Notes: generated by a model not told the origin, from the letters alone. 62,895 nucleotides of DNA from Desulfovibrionaceae bacterium (GCA_015709205.1 JACCQO010000019.1:1-62895), one strand, 5' to 3'. Shown: positions 48,229 through 55,963, numbered from the stretch's first letter. Numbers and translations: made by a program.

Positions 48229-49443
48229 TCAAGCGTGCAGCAGGTGCCCGGCCAGATAGTCGTAGCCCGCGTCCACGGCGTATTCGTAGGCCATGTCCCA
48301 GTGGATGCGGGCGCTCATGGCGATGTGCGGCAGGGGCACGAAGGCGGCCCGGCCGCGCAGCAGGGCCCTGTAGCAGGGATCGGCCACAATCAGGTCCACG
48401 TCCGGATCGTTCATCAATTCGGCGATGCGGCCCTCCTCGTCCGTGTCCAGGTCGCCCGCCTCGCGCGCGGCCAGAACCCCGAGGCACCCCTCGCCCTGGC
48501 GGAACAGCGCGTCGCCGGGGCTGACCGAAACCACGTCCACGCGGTCCACGCCGAAGTCGTGGCGCAGGCAGTGGCGCAGCCCGTGCCCGAGCACGGGTTC
48601 GCCGACGACCAGGGCGTGCCTGTGCGGCGCGGGGCGGTCGGGCGCGGGCACGGGTCGGTCGGACGCGGAGGCCTCGCCGCGCAGCAGGGCCAGAAAGGCT
48701 TCGCGCCCGGCCCGGCCCACGGGCATGCCCACGGCATAGGGAATGCCGTAGTCGGCGAACATCCGCCGGGCCAGGGCCAGCCCGCTGGTGGAGACCACGG
48801 CGTTGACCGCGGCCCCCGGGGCGCGGCGCACGCCCGACAGGGGGTCGGCCTGCCCGGGCCGGGACGCGGAGAACACGGCCACGGGCTCGAACCCGCCCGT
48901 GCGCAGGGCCCCGAGCAGGGGCTCGATGTGGACCTCCTTGCCCGTGGACAGGTGGATGGCCCCGAGCACGTTGATCCCGTTGGCGACCTTGGGCGCGTCC
49001 GGGTCCATGAACTTGTCGGCCAGGGCCAGCAGCGCCTTGGACGCGCCCTCGGCATAGGGCTCGGACCCGGCCGTGGGGACCATGAACACCGGCATGTTCG
49101 TGCGCGCCTCGATGGTCCGGGCGAACCCCTTGAGGTCCGTGCCGATGATCTCGGAGATGGGCGTGCCGGACAGGGCCACGAAGCGGCGCTCGAGCCCCTT
49201 GGCCGTCTGCACGATGTTGTCGATGAACTTGGCGTCGTTGCCCAGGATCACGTCCATTTCCAGGAGCCCGGCGCCCACCACCGTGGCCGGGCCGCGGTAC
49301 CAGCGCGGCTCGTCCTCGATGTTGATGTGCCAGGCCCCGCCGGCCGGGCCGTAGATGACCACCAGGCCGTCGAAGTCGTAGAGCGCCGAGCTGACGCCGA
49401 AGTAGCCCGTGGCCAGGGGAAGCAGGTGGTGGTATTCTTTCAT
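48229..49443 (-). CDS. NifD/NifN-like nitrogenase-superfamily component 1 protein lacking cluster cysteines
   Basis: A 404-residue protein of the oxidoreductase nitrogenase component 1 family. The N-terminal half shows VVIYGPAGGAWHINIE, TVVGAGLLEMDVILGND and FVALSGTPISEIIGTDLKG, matching GPxGC, ILG and the C..E.IGDD segment of NifD/K/E/N. Both Cys ligand positions are Gly here (G36 and G93), and residues 1-110 contain no Cys. In the DPOR pair BchN/BchB three Cys come from one subunit and one Asp from the other; a similar asymmetric cluster is possible with its partner encoded upstream. The linker around residues 270-285 is Pro-rich. AAAGGA precedes the ATG. It is about 80-120 residues shorter than NifD. 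Confidence 0.82.
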   Translation of the reverse strand: MKEYHHLLPLATGYFGVSSALYDFDGLVVIYGPAGGAWHINIEDEPRWYRGPATVVGAGLLEMDVILGNDAKFIDNIVQTAKGLERRFVALSGTPISEIIGTDLKGFARTIEARTNMPVFMVPTAGSEPYAEGASKALLALADKFMDPDAPKVANGINVLGAIHLSTGKEVHIEPLLGALRTGGFEPVAVFSASRPGQADPLSGVRRAPGAAVNAVVSTSGLALARRMFADYGIPYAVGMPVGRAGREAFLALLRGEASASDRPVPAPDRPAPHRHALVVGEPVLGHGLRHCLRHDFGVDRVDVVSVSPGDALFRQGEGCLGVLAAREAGDLDTDEEGRIAELMNDPDVDLIVADPCYRALLRGRAAFVPLPHIAMSARIHWDMAYEYAVDAGYDYLAGHLLHA

Positions 49444-49505
49444 GGAATGTCCTTTTGCATGGCTCTGTTGCGGGGCGCGTTCCGGTCGCGGGGCGCGCCG
49501 ACGGG

Positions 49506-50804
49506 CTAGATCAGGAAGTTGTGGCCGTAGATCCAGTCGTAGTTGCTCACCGGACGTTCCAGGGCCTCGCGGGTCCGCTCCAGCATCCAGAGCGTGGCCT
49601 CGTAGCCGTACTTCTGCTCCTGGTAGCGCGACAGGGGCACGTTGGCCGCGTTCACGCAGTAGATGCCCGCGTCCACGCCGTAGGCCACCTGCACGTGGTC
49701 GAAGTCCCCGGTGCGGCCGCACAGGGCCGGGTGCGAGGCGTTGTAGACCGGGATCTCCGGCCGGACCTTGCGCAGTCGCTCGATGAGCTCCCATTCGTAG
49801 GGCTTGATGGTCCCCCGGGCGAAGAGGGCCTGCACGTCGATCCCCTCGCGGACCAGGAACAGGGCCAGTTCGAAGGGGCTGCCGTTGATGGCGCAGCCCA
49901 CGGCCACGGACTTGCCGCGCAGGACGTCGAGCATGGGCCCGGCCGCCTCGCGCGCCGCCGCCTCGCGCGCCGCCACGTCCAGTTCCCGGCCCACGGCCCG
50001 GGCGATCCTGGCGTAGTTCTCGCGGATGGCCTCGAACCCGTAGGACGTGGGCGCGAAGCAGGAGGGGATGTCCATCTCCGCAACCATCTTCCCGTTCAGC
50101 CCGTTGGCCAGGGGATGCAGGACCACGGAGGCCCGCGCGTCGGCCATGGCCGAGAACTCCTTGAGGTCCCGGCACAGGGGAATCTGCAGGATGCGGCGCA
50201 CGCCCGCGCCGCGCAGCACCTGGTAGAGCTCGCCGGAGTCGGACAGGGGCATGAAGGTGCCCAGCAGGTTGACCGTGTCCGCGTCCGGCGTGCGCGACTC
50301 GTGCCTGAGAAAGTCGAAGAACGCGGTGTAGGCCGAGGTGAAGGGCGAGTCCTTGAGCCCGATGGTGATCGGGGCCATGGCCCCGAGGATGACGCGCCGC
50401 CCGGTGGCCGCCTCCAGCCGGTTGATGACCCCGGTGAAGTCCGTGCCCAGGATGTAGTCCGGGCAACCCACGATCAGGAAGATGACCTTCTCGTCGCGCC
50501 GGGACGCGATGTCCAGGACGCCCTGTTCCACCTTTTGCAGGTGGTTGCCCAGGGTCATGTCCAGTTCGGAGACGCAGAGCATGTGGAAGCGCTCGGTGAA
50601 GCCCCGGGCGTGGGCCATGAAGGCCGAATGGCGCAGGCAGGCCGAGGGCCCGGCCATGACCGCCAGGGATTCGGGCAGCAGCAGGCAGGTCTCGATGACC
50701 CCCCAGCCCGCCAGGTTGGGCCCCACGCCCTCCAGCGGGGCGAAGGGGAAGTCCGCCTTTTGGCGCAGGTCCGCGATCTTGATGCGCGCGTGATCCAGGT
50801 CCAT
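49506..50804 (-). CDS. NifK/NifE-like nitrogenase-superfamily component 1 protein with three candidate cluster cysteines
   Basis: A 432-residue nitrogenase component 1 homologue. Candidate cluster ligands are C40 (VIETCLLLPES), C56 (GPSACLRHSAF) and C114 (IVGCPDYILGTD). The C56-C114 spacing of 58 equals the NifK C95-C153 spacing. The rest is the expected three Rossmann-like domains (VINRLEAATGRRVI, VAVGCAINGSPFELALFL). GGAGGA lies 7 nt before the ATG. It probably pairs with the Cys-poor partner encoded 62 nt downstream and is reduced by the NifH-like protein encoded 18 nt upstream. NifB and other FeMo-co genes are not in the window, so this is not N2 fixation machinery on present evidence. 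Confidence 0.85.
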   Translation of the reverse strand: MDLDHARIKIADLRQKADFPFAPLEGVGPNLAGWGVIETCLLLPESLAVMAGPSACLRHSAFMAHARGFTERFHMLCVSELDMTLGNHLQKVEQGVLDIASRRDEKVIFLIVGCPDYILGTDFTGVINRLEAATGRRVILGAMAPITIGLKDSPFTSAYTAFFDFLRHESRTPDADTVNLLGTFMPLSDSGELYQVLRGAGVRRILQIPLCRDLKEFSAMADARASVVLHPLANGLNGKMVAEMDIPSCFAPTSYGFEAIRENYARIARAVGRELDVAAREAAAREAAGPMLDVLRGKSVAVGCAINGSPFELALFLVREGIDVQALFARGTIKPYEWELIERLRKVRPEIPVYNASHPALCGRTGDFDHVQVAYGVDAGIYCVNAANVPLSRYQEQKYGYEATLWMLERTREALERPVSNYDWIYGHNFLI

Positions 50805-50822
50805 GCGGCTATCCTCCGTGGC

Positions 50823-51590
50823 TCAGGCGGCGTTGCGTTCGGCCGCGAAGTTGACGATGGTCCCGGCCAGGTCGAAGAAGCGGGCCGAGGTGGGCAGCGT
50901 CGGGTCGCCCTCCACGATGGTCCTGCCCTGTTCCTCGAAGGCGTGGATGGCCGTGTCGCGCGGGATCACGCCCACGACCTCGGTCCGCATCTCGGCGGCG
51001 AAGTCCCGCACGCGCTCCACCTCGTCGGCCATGTCGCGGCAGTTGAGGATCAGCCCGCCCAGCTCCGCGTAGTTGCGGTCCGCGAAGTTGCGCAGGGCCA
51101 GGATGATGTTCCGGGCCGCGAGCAGGGCCATCTTCTCGCCCGAGGTCACGATGCAGACCTTGTCCGCGAACCCCTCGCGCATGGGCACGGCGATGCCGCC
51201 GCAGACGATGTCGGCCAGGATGTCGTAGAGCACCACGTCCGGCTGGTAGGCCTCGTAGGCGCCCATCTCGTCGAGCAGTTCGAAGGCCGTGAGCATGCCC
51301 CGGCCGAAACAGCCCACGCCCGGGGTGGGCCCGCCCACCTCCATGCAGACCACGTTGCCGAACCCGCGCCGGGCGATCTGCTCCAGGCTGTCCGGGCGGC
51401 CCTTTTCCTGCAGGTATTGCAGAATGGGCGGCGGCGGAGTGCCGCCGAGCAGGTTGATGGTCGAGTCGGTCTTGGGATCGCACCCCAGCTGCATGACGTT
51501 GTACCCCCGGGTGCCCAACGCGGCGGAGATGCCCGAGGTCACCGTGGACTTGCCGATGCCGCCCTTGCCGTAGATGGCTACCTTGATCAA
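50823..51590 (-). CDS. NifH-like ATP-dependent iron-protein reductase
   Basis: A 255-residue NifH/BchL/CfbC-class ATPase, shorter than the usual 270-295. It has the P-loop GKGGIGKST (8-16), CDPKTDST, cluster ligands C94 (GGPTPGVGCFGRG) and C130 (DILADIVCGGIAVPMR), and R97 at the NifH ADP-ribosylation position. It would form a homodimer bridging one [4Fe-4S] cluster and deliver electrons with ATP hydrolysis. The start is TTG, overlapping the TGA of the upstream gene (TTGA), with AGGGGGAA as ribosome site. The longer frame reads through the HydE-like gene and is a shadow. Confidence 0.93.
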   Translation of the reverse strand: MIKVAIYGKGGIGKSTVTSGISAALGTRGYNVMQLGCDPKTDSTINLLGGTPPPPILQYLQEKGRPDSLEQIARRGFGNVVCMEVGGPTPGVGCFGRGMLTAFELLDEMGAYEAYQPDVVLYDILADIVCGGIAVPMREGFADKVCIVTSGEKMALLAARNIILALRNFADRNYAELGGLILNCRDMADEVERVRDFAAEMRTEVVGVIPRDTAIHAFEEQGRTIVEGDPTLPTSARFFDLAGTIVNFAAERNAA

Positions 51591-52612
51591 ATCGCTTCCC
51601 CCTGCATTTTGAGTGAATGGCCCTTGCCCGGGTTCACGGTTCTTCCGGCGCGCTCGAGCACGCGCCGAGCCTCGTCCACGGACACGTAGCGCTTGTTCGT
51701 GGTGATCTGGAACTCGTATTCGATCTTGTCCTTCCTGCTCTGCAGGAACGGATTGCAGTTGGGCATGAGCACGTTGGCCCCGCCCTGGGTCAGGGCGCGG
51801 AACTGCCCCTCGTCCGGGTCCAGGGTGGCCACGGTGTTGGCCGCGGCCATGTGCGTGTTCCCGGTGACCAGGCGCGTCAGGGCGAAGACCCGGAGCATGA
51901 GCTCGACGTCTCCGGCGGGCTCGTCCCTGAGCGGGGTCTGGGCGTGGGGAATGAACGGGCCGATGTTGATCATGTCCGGCTGGAAGTCCTGGAAAAAAAG
52001 CACGTCCGCGCAAAGGTCCTCCAGGGTCTGGCCCGGCAGCCCCACGATGTTGCCCACGCCCACCTGGAAACCCAGCTCGCGCAGTTCGCGGATGGCCGCC
52101 AGCCGGTCCTCGAGCTTCAGGCCCGGGCGCATGCGCGCGTACAGTTCCGGGTTCATGGTCTCGTGCTTCATCAGGTAGCGCTCGGCCCCGGCGGCGCGGA
52201 AGGCGCGCAGGTCCTCGCGGGAGCGCCGCCCCAGGCTCAGGGTGATGGCCACGTCCGCCCCGTCGAGAATGCGCTCGATGATCGAGCAGAGCATTTCCCG
52301 GGTGTAGTGCGGATCCTCGCCGGACTGCAGGACCACGGTGCGGAGCCCGGCCTCGGCGATGGCCAGGGCCGTGTCCACGATCTCGTCCTCGCTCATGCGG
52401 AACCGCTCGCAGCGGTCGTTGTCGCGCATCAGGCCGCAGTAGAGGTCGTTGCAGCGGCAGTGGTTGGCGAAATGGACCACCCCGCGCAGCTGCGCCGCGT
52501 CGCCCACCCGGTCGCGGCGCACCCGGTCGGCCTCGGCGAAGAGGGCCGCCTGGTTGTCCGCGTCGCGGAGCGCGTCGAGAATGTCTTCCCGTTGCAGATG
52601 TTGCATGGTCAT
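51587..52612 (-). CDS. HydE-like radical SAM protein with atypical CxCx4C cluster motif
   Basis: A 341-residue protein strongly resembling HydE: DRVRRDRVGDAAQLRGVVHFANH, TVVLQSGEDPHYTREML, TLSLGRRSREDLRAFRAAGA, MKHETMNPELYARM, VGNIVGLPGQTLEDL, MINIGPFIPHAQTPL. The radical SAM cluster motif reads C52-R-C54-N-D56-L-Y-C59. The central Cys of the usual Cx3Cx2C is Asp56, with an extra Cys at 54. In HydE the motif is strictly Cx3Cx2C, and HmdB uses Cx5Cx2C. Either cluster ligation is different or the protein no longer does SAM chemistry. The start may be 52612 or 52606. It lies 17 nt after the large-subunit-like gene and is translationally coupled to the NifH-like gene. Confidence 0.88.
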   Translation of the reverse strand: MTMQHLQREDILDALRDADNQAALFAEADRVRRDRVGDAAQLRGVVHFANHCRCNDLYCGLMRDNDRCERFRMSEDEIVDTALAIAEAGLRTVVLQSGEDPHYTREMLCSIIERILDGADVAITLSLGRRSREDLRAFRAAGAERYLMKHETMNPELYARMRPGLKLEDRLAAIRELRELGFQVGVGNIVGLPGQTLEDLCADVLFFQDFQPDMINIGPFIPHAQTPLRDEPAGDVELMLRVFALTRLVTGNTHMAAANTVATLDPDEGQFRALTQGGANVLMPNCNPFLQSRKDKIEYEFQITTNKRYVSVDEARRVLERAGRTVNPGKGHSLKMQGEAI

Positions 52613-52629
52613 GCGTTTCCCCCTGGCCG

Positions 52630-54351
52630 TTACGTGGCGTCCACCAGGATCGTGCGGCCGGTGTTCGTGTCCTCCACCACAAGGTGGCAACCGTTGCAGG
52701 GATCGAAGGCGTGCACCGTGCGCAGGACCTCCAGGGGATGGCCGGGATCGGCCACGGCCGTGCCCAGCAGGGCCTGCTCCAGGGGGCCGCGCACTCCCTG
52801 CGCGTCGCGCGGGGAGAAATTCCACAGCGAGGGGATCAGGTAGTCGTGGTCCGCGATGCGTCCGTCCTCCATGCGCACGGAGTGCAGCAGCGCGCCCCGG
52901 GGCACCTCCACCCGGCCCAGGCCCAGGCCCGAGGAAGGCAGCCGGACCTCGGTGCGCAGCGGCGCGCCGCCGCGCAGGGTCCGCTCCAGCTCGTCCAGCC
53001 AGTCCAGGGCCGCCCGGGCCAGCACCGCCGCCTCCACGCCCCGGGCCAGGAGACGCCCCAGGGTGGAGTTCATGGCCGCCGGGGCCAGCCCGCAGTTCTC
53101 CAGGCTGGCCTGCAGGATTTCGTGGACCGGCTCGCGGCCCAGGGCCCAGGCCCCCATGAGCCGGGCCAGGGGACCCGCCTCGCACGGGGTCGCGCCGAGG
53201 CGCGGCGCGCTCAGCCAGGCGAAATCGCCCTGGCCCCAGCGAAACTCCAGGCCCGTGGCGTCCGGGCGCAGCCGGTAGCGGTCGCGCTCCCCGGGGCTCC
53301 AGCGCGGCTCGCGCTCCTCGCGGATCGGGCCGTCCGCCGCGCGCACGTTCCAGCCCGCGGCGTTCCCCGCTCCGGCGGCGCGGCCCGGTCCGTCCGGCGC
53401 CGGGGCGGCGACCCCACCGGGAAAGAGCGTTCCCTCGCCCGCGGGGTGCGCGTAGTCGCCCCAGCTCAGGAAGGAGCCGCCGCGCCCGATCTCCGCCCAG
53501 TGGGCGTGGGCCCGGGCCAACCGCTCCAGGTCGGGCAGCAGGGCGCGCGCCACGAATTCGCGGCAGCGCAGCACATGGACGCGCACCTGGTCGCGCACCC
53601 GCGCGCCCAGGTCCATGCCCTCGGGCAGCCCGCCCAGGCTGTAGGCCGCGAAGCCCTGGGGGCCGCAGTCCAGCAGGGCCAGGGCCGCGTTGATCGCGGC
53701 TCCGGCCTGGAGCGCCTCCAGGCCGTGCGCGTGCAGCAGCAGGTGCAGTTCGTCCGGGCCGTGGCGGTCGGGATGGGGTCCGGCCCCGCCGCCGATGGCC
53801 TGGGCCCCCTGCTCGCGGACCAGGGTTTGCAGCCGGGCCTGGACACTGCGCAAGCTCTCCGCGCCGCCCGTGGCTCCGCCCGGAGCGCCGGCGGCGGCCA
53901 GCCGGGCGGCGCGGGCCGGATCGGCGCGCAGCGCCGCGTCCAGGCAGGCCCAGTCGGAAAGATGGAATTGGTAGACGTGGAGCAGTTGCTCCTGGATACA
54001 GCGCAGGGCCTGGACCAGGCTGCGCACCAGCAGCGCGCCGCGCGGCACGGCCACGCCCGCCAGGTCCTCCACGGCGCGCACCGCGGCCAGGGCGTGGCCG
54101 TCGTTGCAGAGGCAGTGCGCCTGCTGCGCAAAGCGGGGGTTGCCCTGCTCGTCCAGCCCGCCGCGCAGGAGCACGTTCATGTTGCGCAGCATCCGCCCGG
54201 TGCTCCAGGCCTCGTCCACGCGCCCGTCCACCAGGCGCACGCCGATGACGAAGGTGTTTCCCGGGCAGGGGATTTCCCGGCGCGGAGCGCCCTGGTCCGG
54301 CCCTCCGGCAGCGGGGGTGGGGGCGGGGTGCGCCTTGTCCACTTGCATCAT
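52630..54351 (-). CDS. Orphan [NiFe]-hydrogenase large-subunit-like protein with altered metal motifs
   Basis: A 573-residue homologue of hydrogenase large subunits (NiFeSe_Hases family): FVIGVRLVDGRVDEAWSTGRM, HALAAVRAVEDLAGV, EQLLHVYQFHLSDW, and C-terminal FDPCNGC. The N-terminal metal motif normally written RICGVC is A-H79-C80-L-C82-N, so one Cys position is His and the spacing is CxC. The C-terminal pair C552/C555 is kept. The His/Arg after which maturation proteases cut (DPCxxCxxH) is Val, and the 18-residue tail has no canonical cleavage site. No small-subunit gene is present. Start is at MM (54351 or 54348) after GGAG; the upstream in-frame sequence lacks homology. It is the first gene of the operon and a probable client of HypCDE, either as an enzyme or as a cofactor scaffold. 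Confidence 0.82.
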   Translation of the reverse strand: MMQVDKAHPAPTPAAGGPDQGAPRREIPCPGNTFVIGVRLVDGRVDEAWSTGRMLRNMNVLLRGGLDEQGNPRFAQQAHCLCNDGHALAAVRAVEDLAGVAVPRGALLVRSLVQALRCIQEQLLHVYQFHLSDWACLDAALRADPARAARLAAAGAPGGATGGAESLRSVQARLQTLVREQGAQAIGGGAGPHPDRHGPDELHLLLHAHGLEALQAGAAINAALALLDCGPQGFAAYSLGGLPEGMDLGARVRDQVRVHVLRCREFVARALLPDLERLARAHAHWAEIGRGGSFLSWGDYAHPAGEGTLFPGGVAAPAPDGPGRAAGAGNAAGWNVRAADGPIREEREPRWSPGERDRYRLRPDATGLEFRWGQGDFAWLSAPRLGATPCEAGPLARLMGAWALGREPVHEILQASLENCGLAPAAMNSTLGRLLARGVEAAVLARAALDWLDELERTLRGGAPLRTEVRLPSSGLGLGRVEVPRGALLHSVRMEDGRIADHDYLIPSLWNFSPRDAQGVRGPLEQALLGTAVADPGHPLEVLRTVHAFDPCNGCHLVVEDTNTGRTILVDAT

Positions 54352-54649
54352 GACACTCCGATAGGTTGCACGTCCGGGAAACACGCCGTCCGCGGCAGGG
54401 CCGCCCAGGCCGCACCGCCGTACCGGGTTGCCCCGAACTGCCCTGGCCGCGGACAGCGGAACGGCGTGCGTTGCTCCGAAGCGTTGATTGCGCTGCTCCT
54501 CGACAGGACCGCCTCGGCAGGCCGGGGCGGCGAAGGAGGACAAAGGCCGGGACGCGCAGGCAGAAAGACCGACACGTCGCGGAACGCTCGCCGTCACGTT
54601 CGGTCTCTTCCTTCCCGCAAGCTGCGCTCACTACGTCTATGGGGAGGTC
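54352..54649 (-). other. Long 5' leader of the nitrogenase/hydrogenase-like operon
   Basis: About 290 nt separate the predicted start of transcription from the first start codon. The leader is GC-rich and could fold extensively. I do not recognise a known riboswitch. The in-frame extension of the first gene to 54597 has no homology, and no other short gene is convincing. Confidence 0.4.
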
Positions 54650-54678
54650 AAGGTAGGCTTCTCAGTAACACATGTCAA
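54650..54678 (-). promoter_or_regulatory. Promoter of the nitrogenase/hydrogenase-like operon
   Basis: On the minus strand, TTGACA (54673-54678) and TACCTT (54650-54655) are spaced by exactly 17 bp. The region lies in one of the few AT-rich islands of the area. GTAG-n9-CTAC (54685-54701) is directly upstream. Transcription would begin near 54643. Confidence 0.6.
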
Positions 54679-54922
54679 TAATCTGTAGCACGAAATACTA
54701 CCAAAATGGTCTTTTTGGCATATTGATGCAACACGTCGCCACCAAAAAAGGAATTTCGTGGCATCCGGCGGTGCCTGCGGGAGGGGAATCCGGCCACCCG
54801 GGGGCGGCCGATGTCCGGCGCACGGCGCTGGTGGGGATGCGCGGGAGGAGGGGCCGGGGTCGAAGGCGACCGGTCCGCCACCGGGCCGATGGCGGACGCC
54901 GCCGGACCGCCCGCACCGGTCC

Positions 54923-54958
54923 GGCCGGAACGCGGGCCGGAACGCGGGCCGGAACGCG
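54923..54958. repeat. Three tandem copies of a 12-bp unit
   Basis: GGCCGGAACGCG is repeated three times without change, followed by a partial copy. It lies in the non-coding 373-bp gap between the GGDEF gene and the operon promoter. Probably a slippage-prone simple repeat. Confidence 0.8.
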
Positions 54959-55051
54959 GGCCAGGCAAAGGGGGACGAACCGGGAGCGAACCGGGGCCGG
55001 AGGCCGACCGTCCGGGGCCCGCCGGGCGGCGCGGGCCGCCCCGGAGGCCGG

Positions 55052-55963
55052 TCAGTCGGCGGTCTGCACGCAGTTGCCGCCCAGGGACTTGGCCTTGTAG
55101 AGGGCCTGGTCCACGCGGCGGAAGAGCTCGTCGCCGTCCTCGGTGCCCGTGAATTCGGCCACGCCGAAGCTGGCGGAGAGGCGGCCCGCCGTGGGGAAGA
55201 CACAGTCCTGGATCTGCCGGCGCAGCTTTTCGGCCAGGAGCCGGGCCCCCTGCAGATCCGTCTCGGGCGTGAAGACGACGAACTCCTCGCCGCCCCAGCG
55301 GCCGATGGTGTCCGCGGAGCGACAGTGGGCCGCAAGGATCCGGGCGAACTGCACCAGGGTCTCGTCGCCCACCTGGTGGCCGTAGGTGTCGTTGATGGTC
55401 TTGAACTTGTCGATGTCCAACAGCACCAGGGACATGGGGCGGCCGTAGCGCACGGCCCGGACCATCTCCTCCCGGCCGATCTCGTCCAGCCGCATGCGGT
55501 TGCAGAGCCCGGTGAGCTTGTCCGTCACGGACAGCCGCTCCAGCTCCCTGGTCTTCATGGCCAGCTCGGCGTGCGCCTCGGCCAACCGGTTCTGGGTCTC
55601 CTTCAGTTCGGTCACGTCCACGGCGATGGAACACTTCACCGTGCGTCCGTCCGGCCAGACCAGGGCCTTTTCCTGCATCTGGTACCAGCGGTCGTCAAAG
55701 GCGTTGAAGTGTTCGAAGATCAGGGTGCTGCCGTTGGGATAGCCCTCCTTGCTGACGAGCTCGCCCAGCTTGCAGTGCAGGCACGGGGCATCCTCCTCGT
55801 AGATGGCCCGGTGGCAGACCTGGCCGGTGAGGTCGCCGCGGGAATCGGAAAACGCCCGGTTGACGAAGACGATCTCGTAGGTGCGCACGTCCACGACGTA
55901 GGTGTTGTACGGGATGACGTCGTACAGCGACTCGAACAAAAGTTTTTCGTTGATCACTTTCAT
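55052..55963 (-). CDS. PAS-GGDEF diguanylate cyclase
   Basis: A 303-residue soluble protein. The N-terminal PAS domain (about 8-125) contains the cysteine pattern VCHRAIYEEDAPCLHCKLGE. A short coiled coil (about 115-140) leads to the GGDEF domain (about 140-300), with active-site GGEEF at 224-228 and DIDKFKTINDTYGH binding GTP. It makes c-di-GMP. The ATG overlaps the stop of the CheY-like gene by 4 bp (ATGA), so the two are translationally coupled. It is the terminal gene of the kinase-CheX-CheY-GGDEF operon and the likely output. The inhibitory RxxD site is not obvious. Confidence 0.92.
   Translation of the reverse strand: MKVINEKLLFESLYDVIPYNTYVVDVRTYEIVFVNRAFSDSRGDLTGQVCHRAIYEEDAPCLHCKLGELVSKEGYPNGSTLIFEHFNAFDDRWYQMQEKALVWPDGRTVKCSIAVDVTELKETQNRLAEAHAELAMKTRELERLSVTDKLTGLCNRMRLDEIGREEMVRAVRYGRPMSLVLLDIDKFKTINDTYGHQVGDETLVQFARILAAHCRSADTIGRWGGEEFVVFTPETDLQGARLLAEKLRRQIQDCVFPTAGRLSASFGVAEFTGTEDGDELFRRVDQALYKAKSLGGNCVQTAD

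Noticed and set aside
45761-51590. A nitrogen-fixation (nif) locus
   Set aside because: The component 1 proteins are short, one lacks cluster cysteines, and no nifB, nifE/N/X set or FeMo-co genes are present. The operon partners are hydrogenase maturation genes.
51587-52612. Canonical HydE for [FeFe]-hydrogenase maturation
   Set aside because: The radical SAM motif lacks the central Cys, and the gene is translationally coupled to a NifH-like gene rather than to hydF or hydG.
52630-54351. Ordinary [NiFe]-hydrogenase large subunit or a NuoD-type complex I subunit
   Set aside because: The L1 motif is HCLC, there is no small subunit and no protease site, so it is not ordinary. NuoD proteins lack all these Cys, whereas three of the four expected Cys are still present.
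51587-54631. A 1014-codon fusion upstream of and including the HydE-like gene
   Set aside because: The upstream part is an out-of-frame reading of the large-subunit-like gene. A ribosome site and an ATG at the HydE-like start support separate genes.
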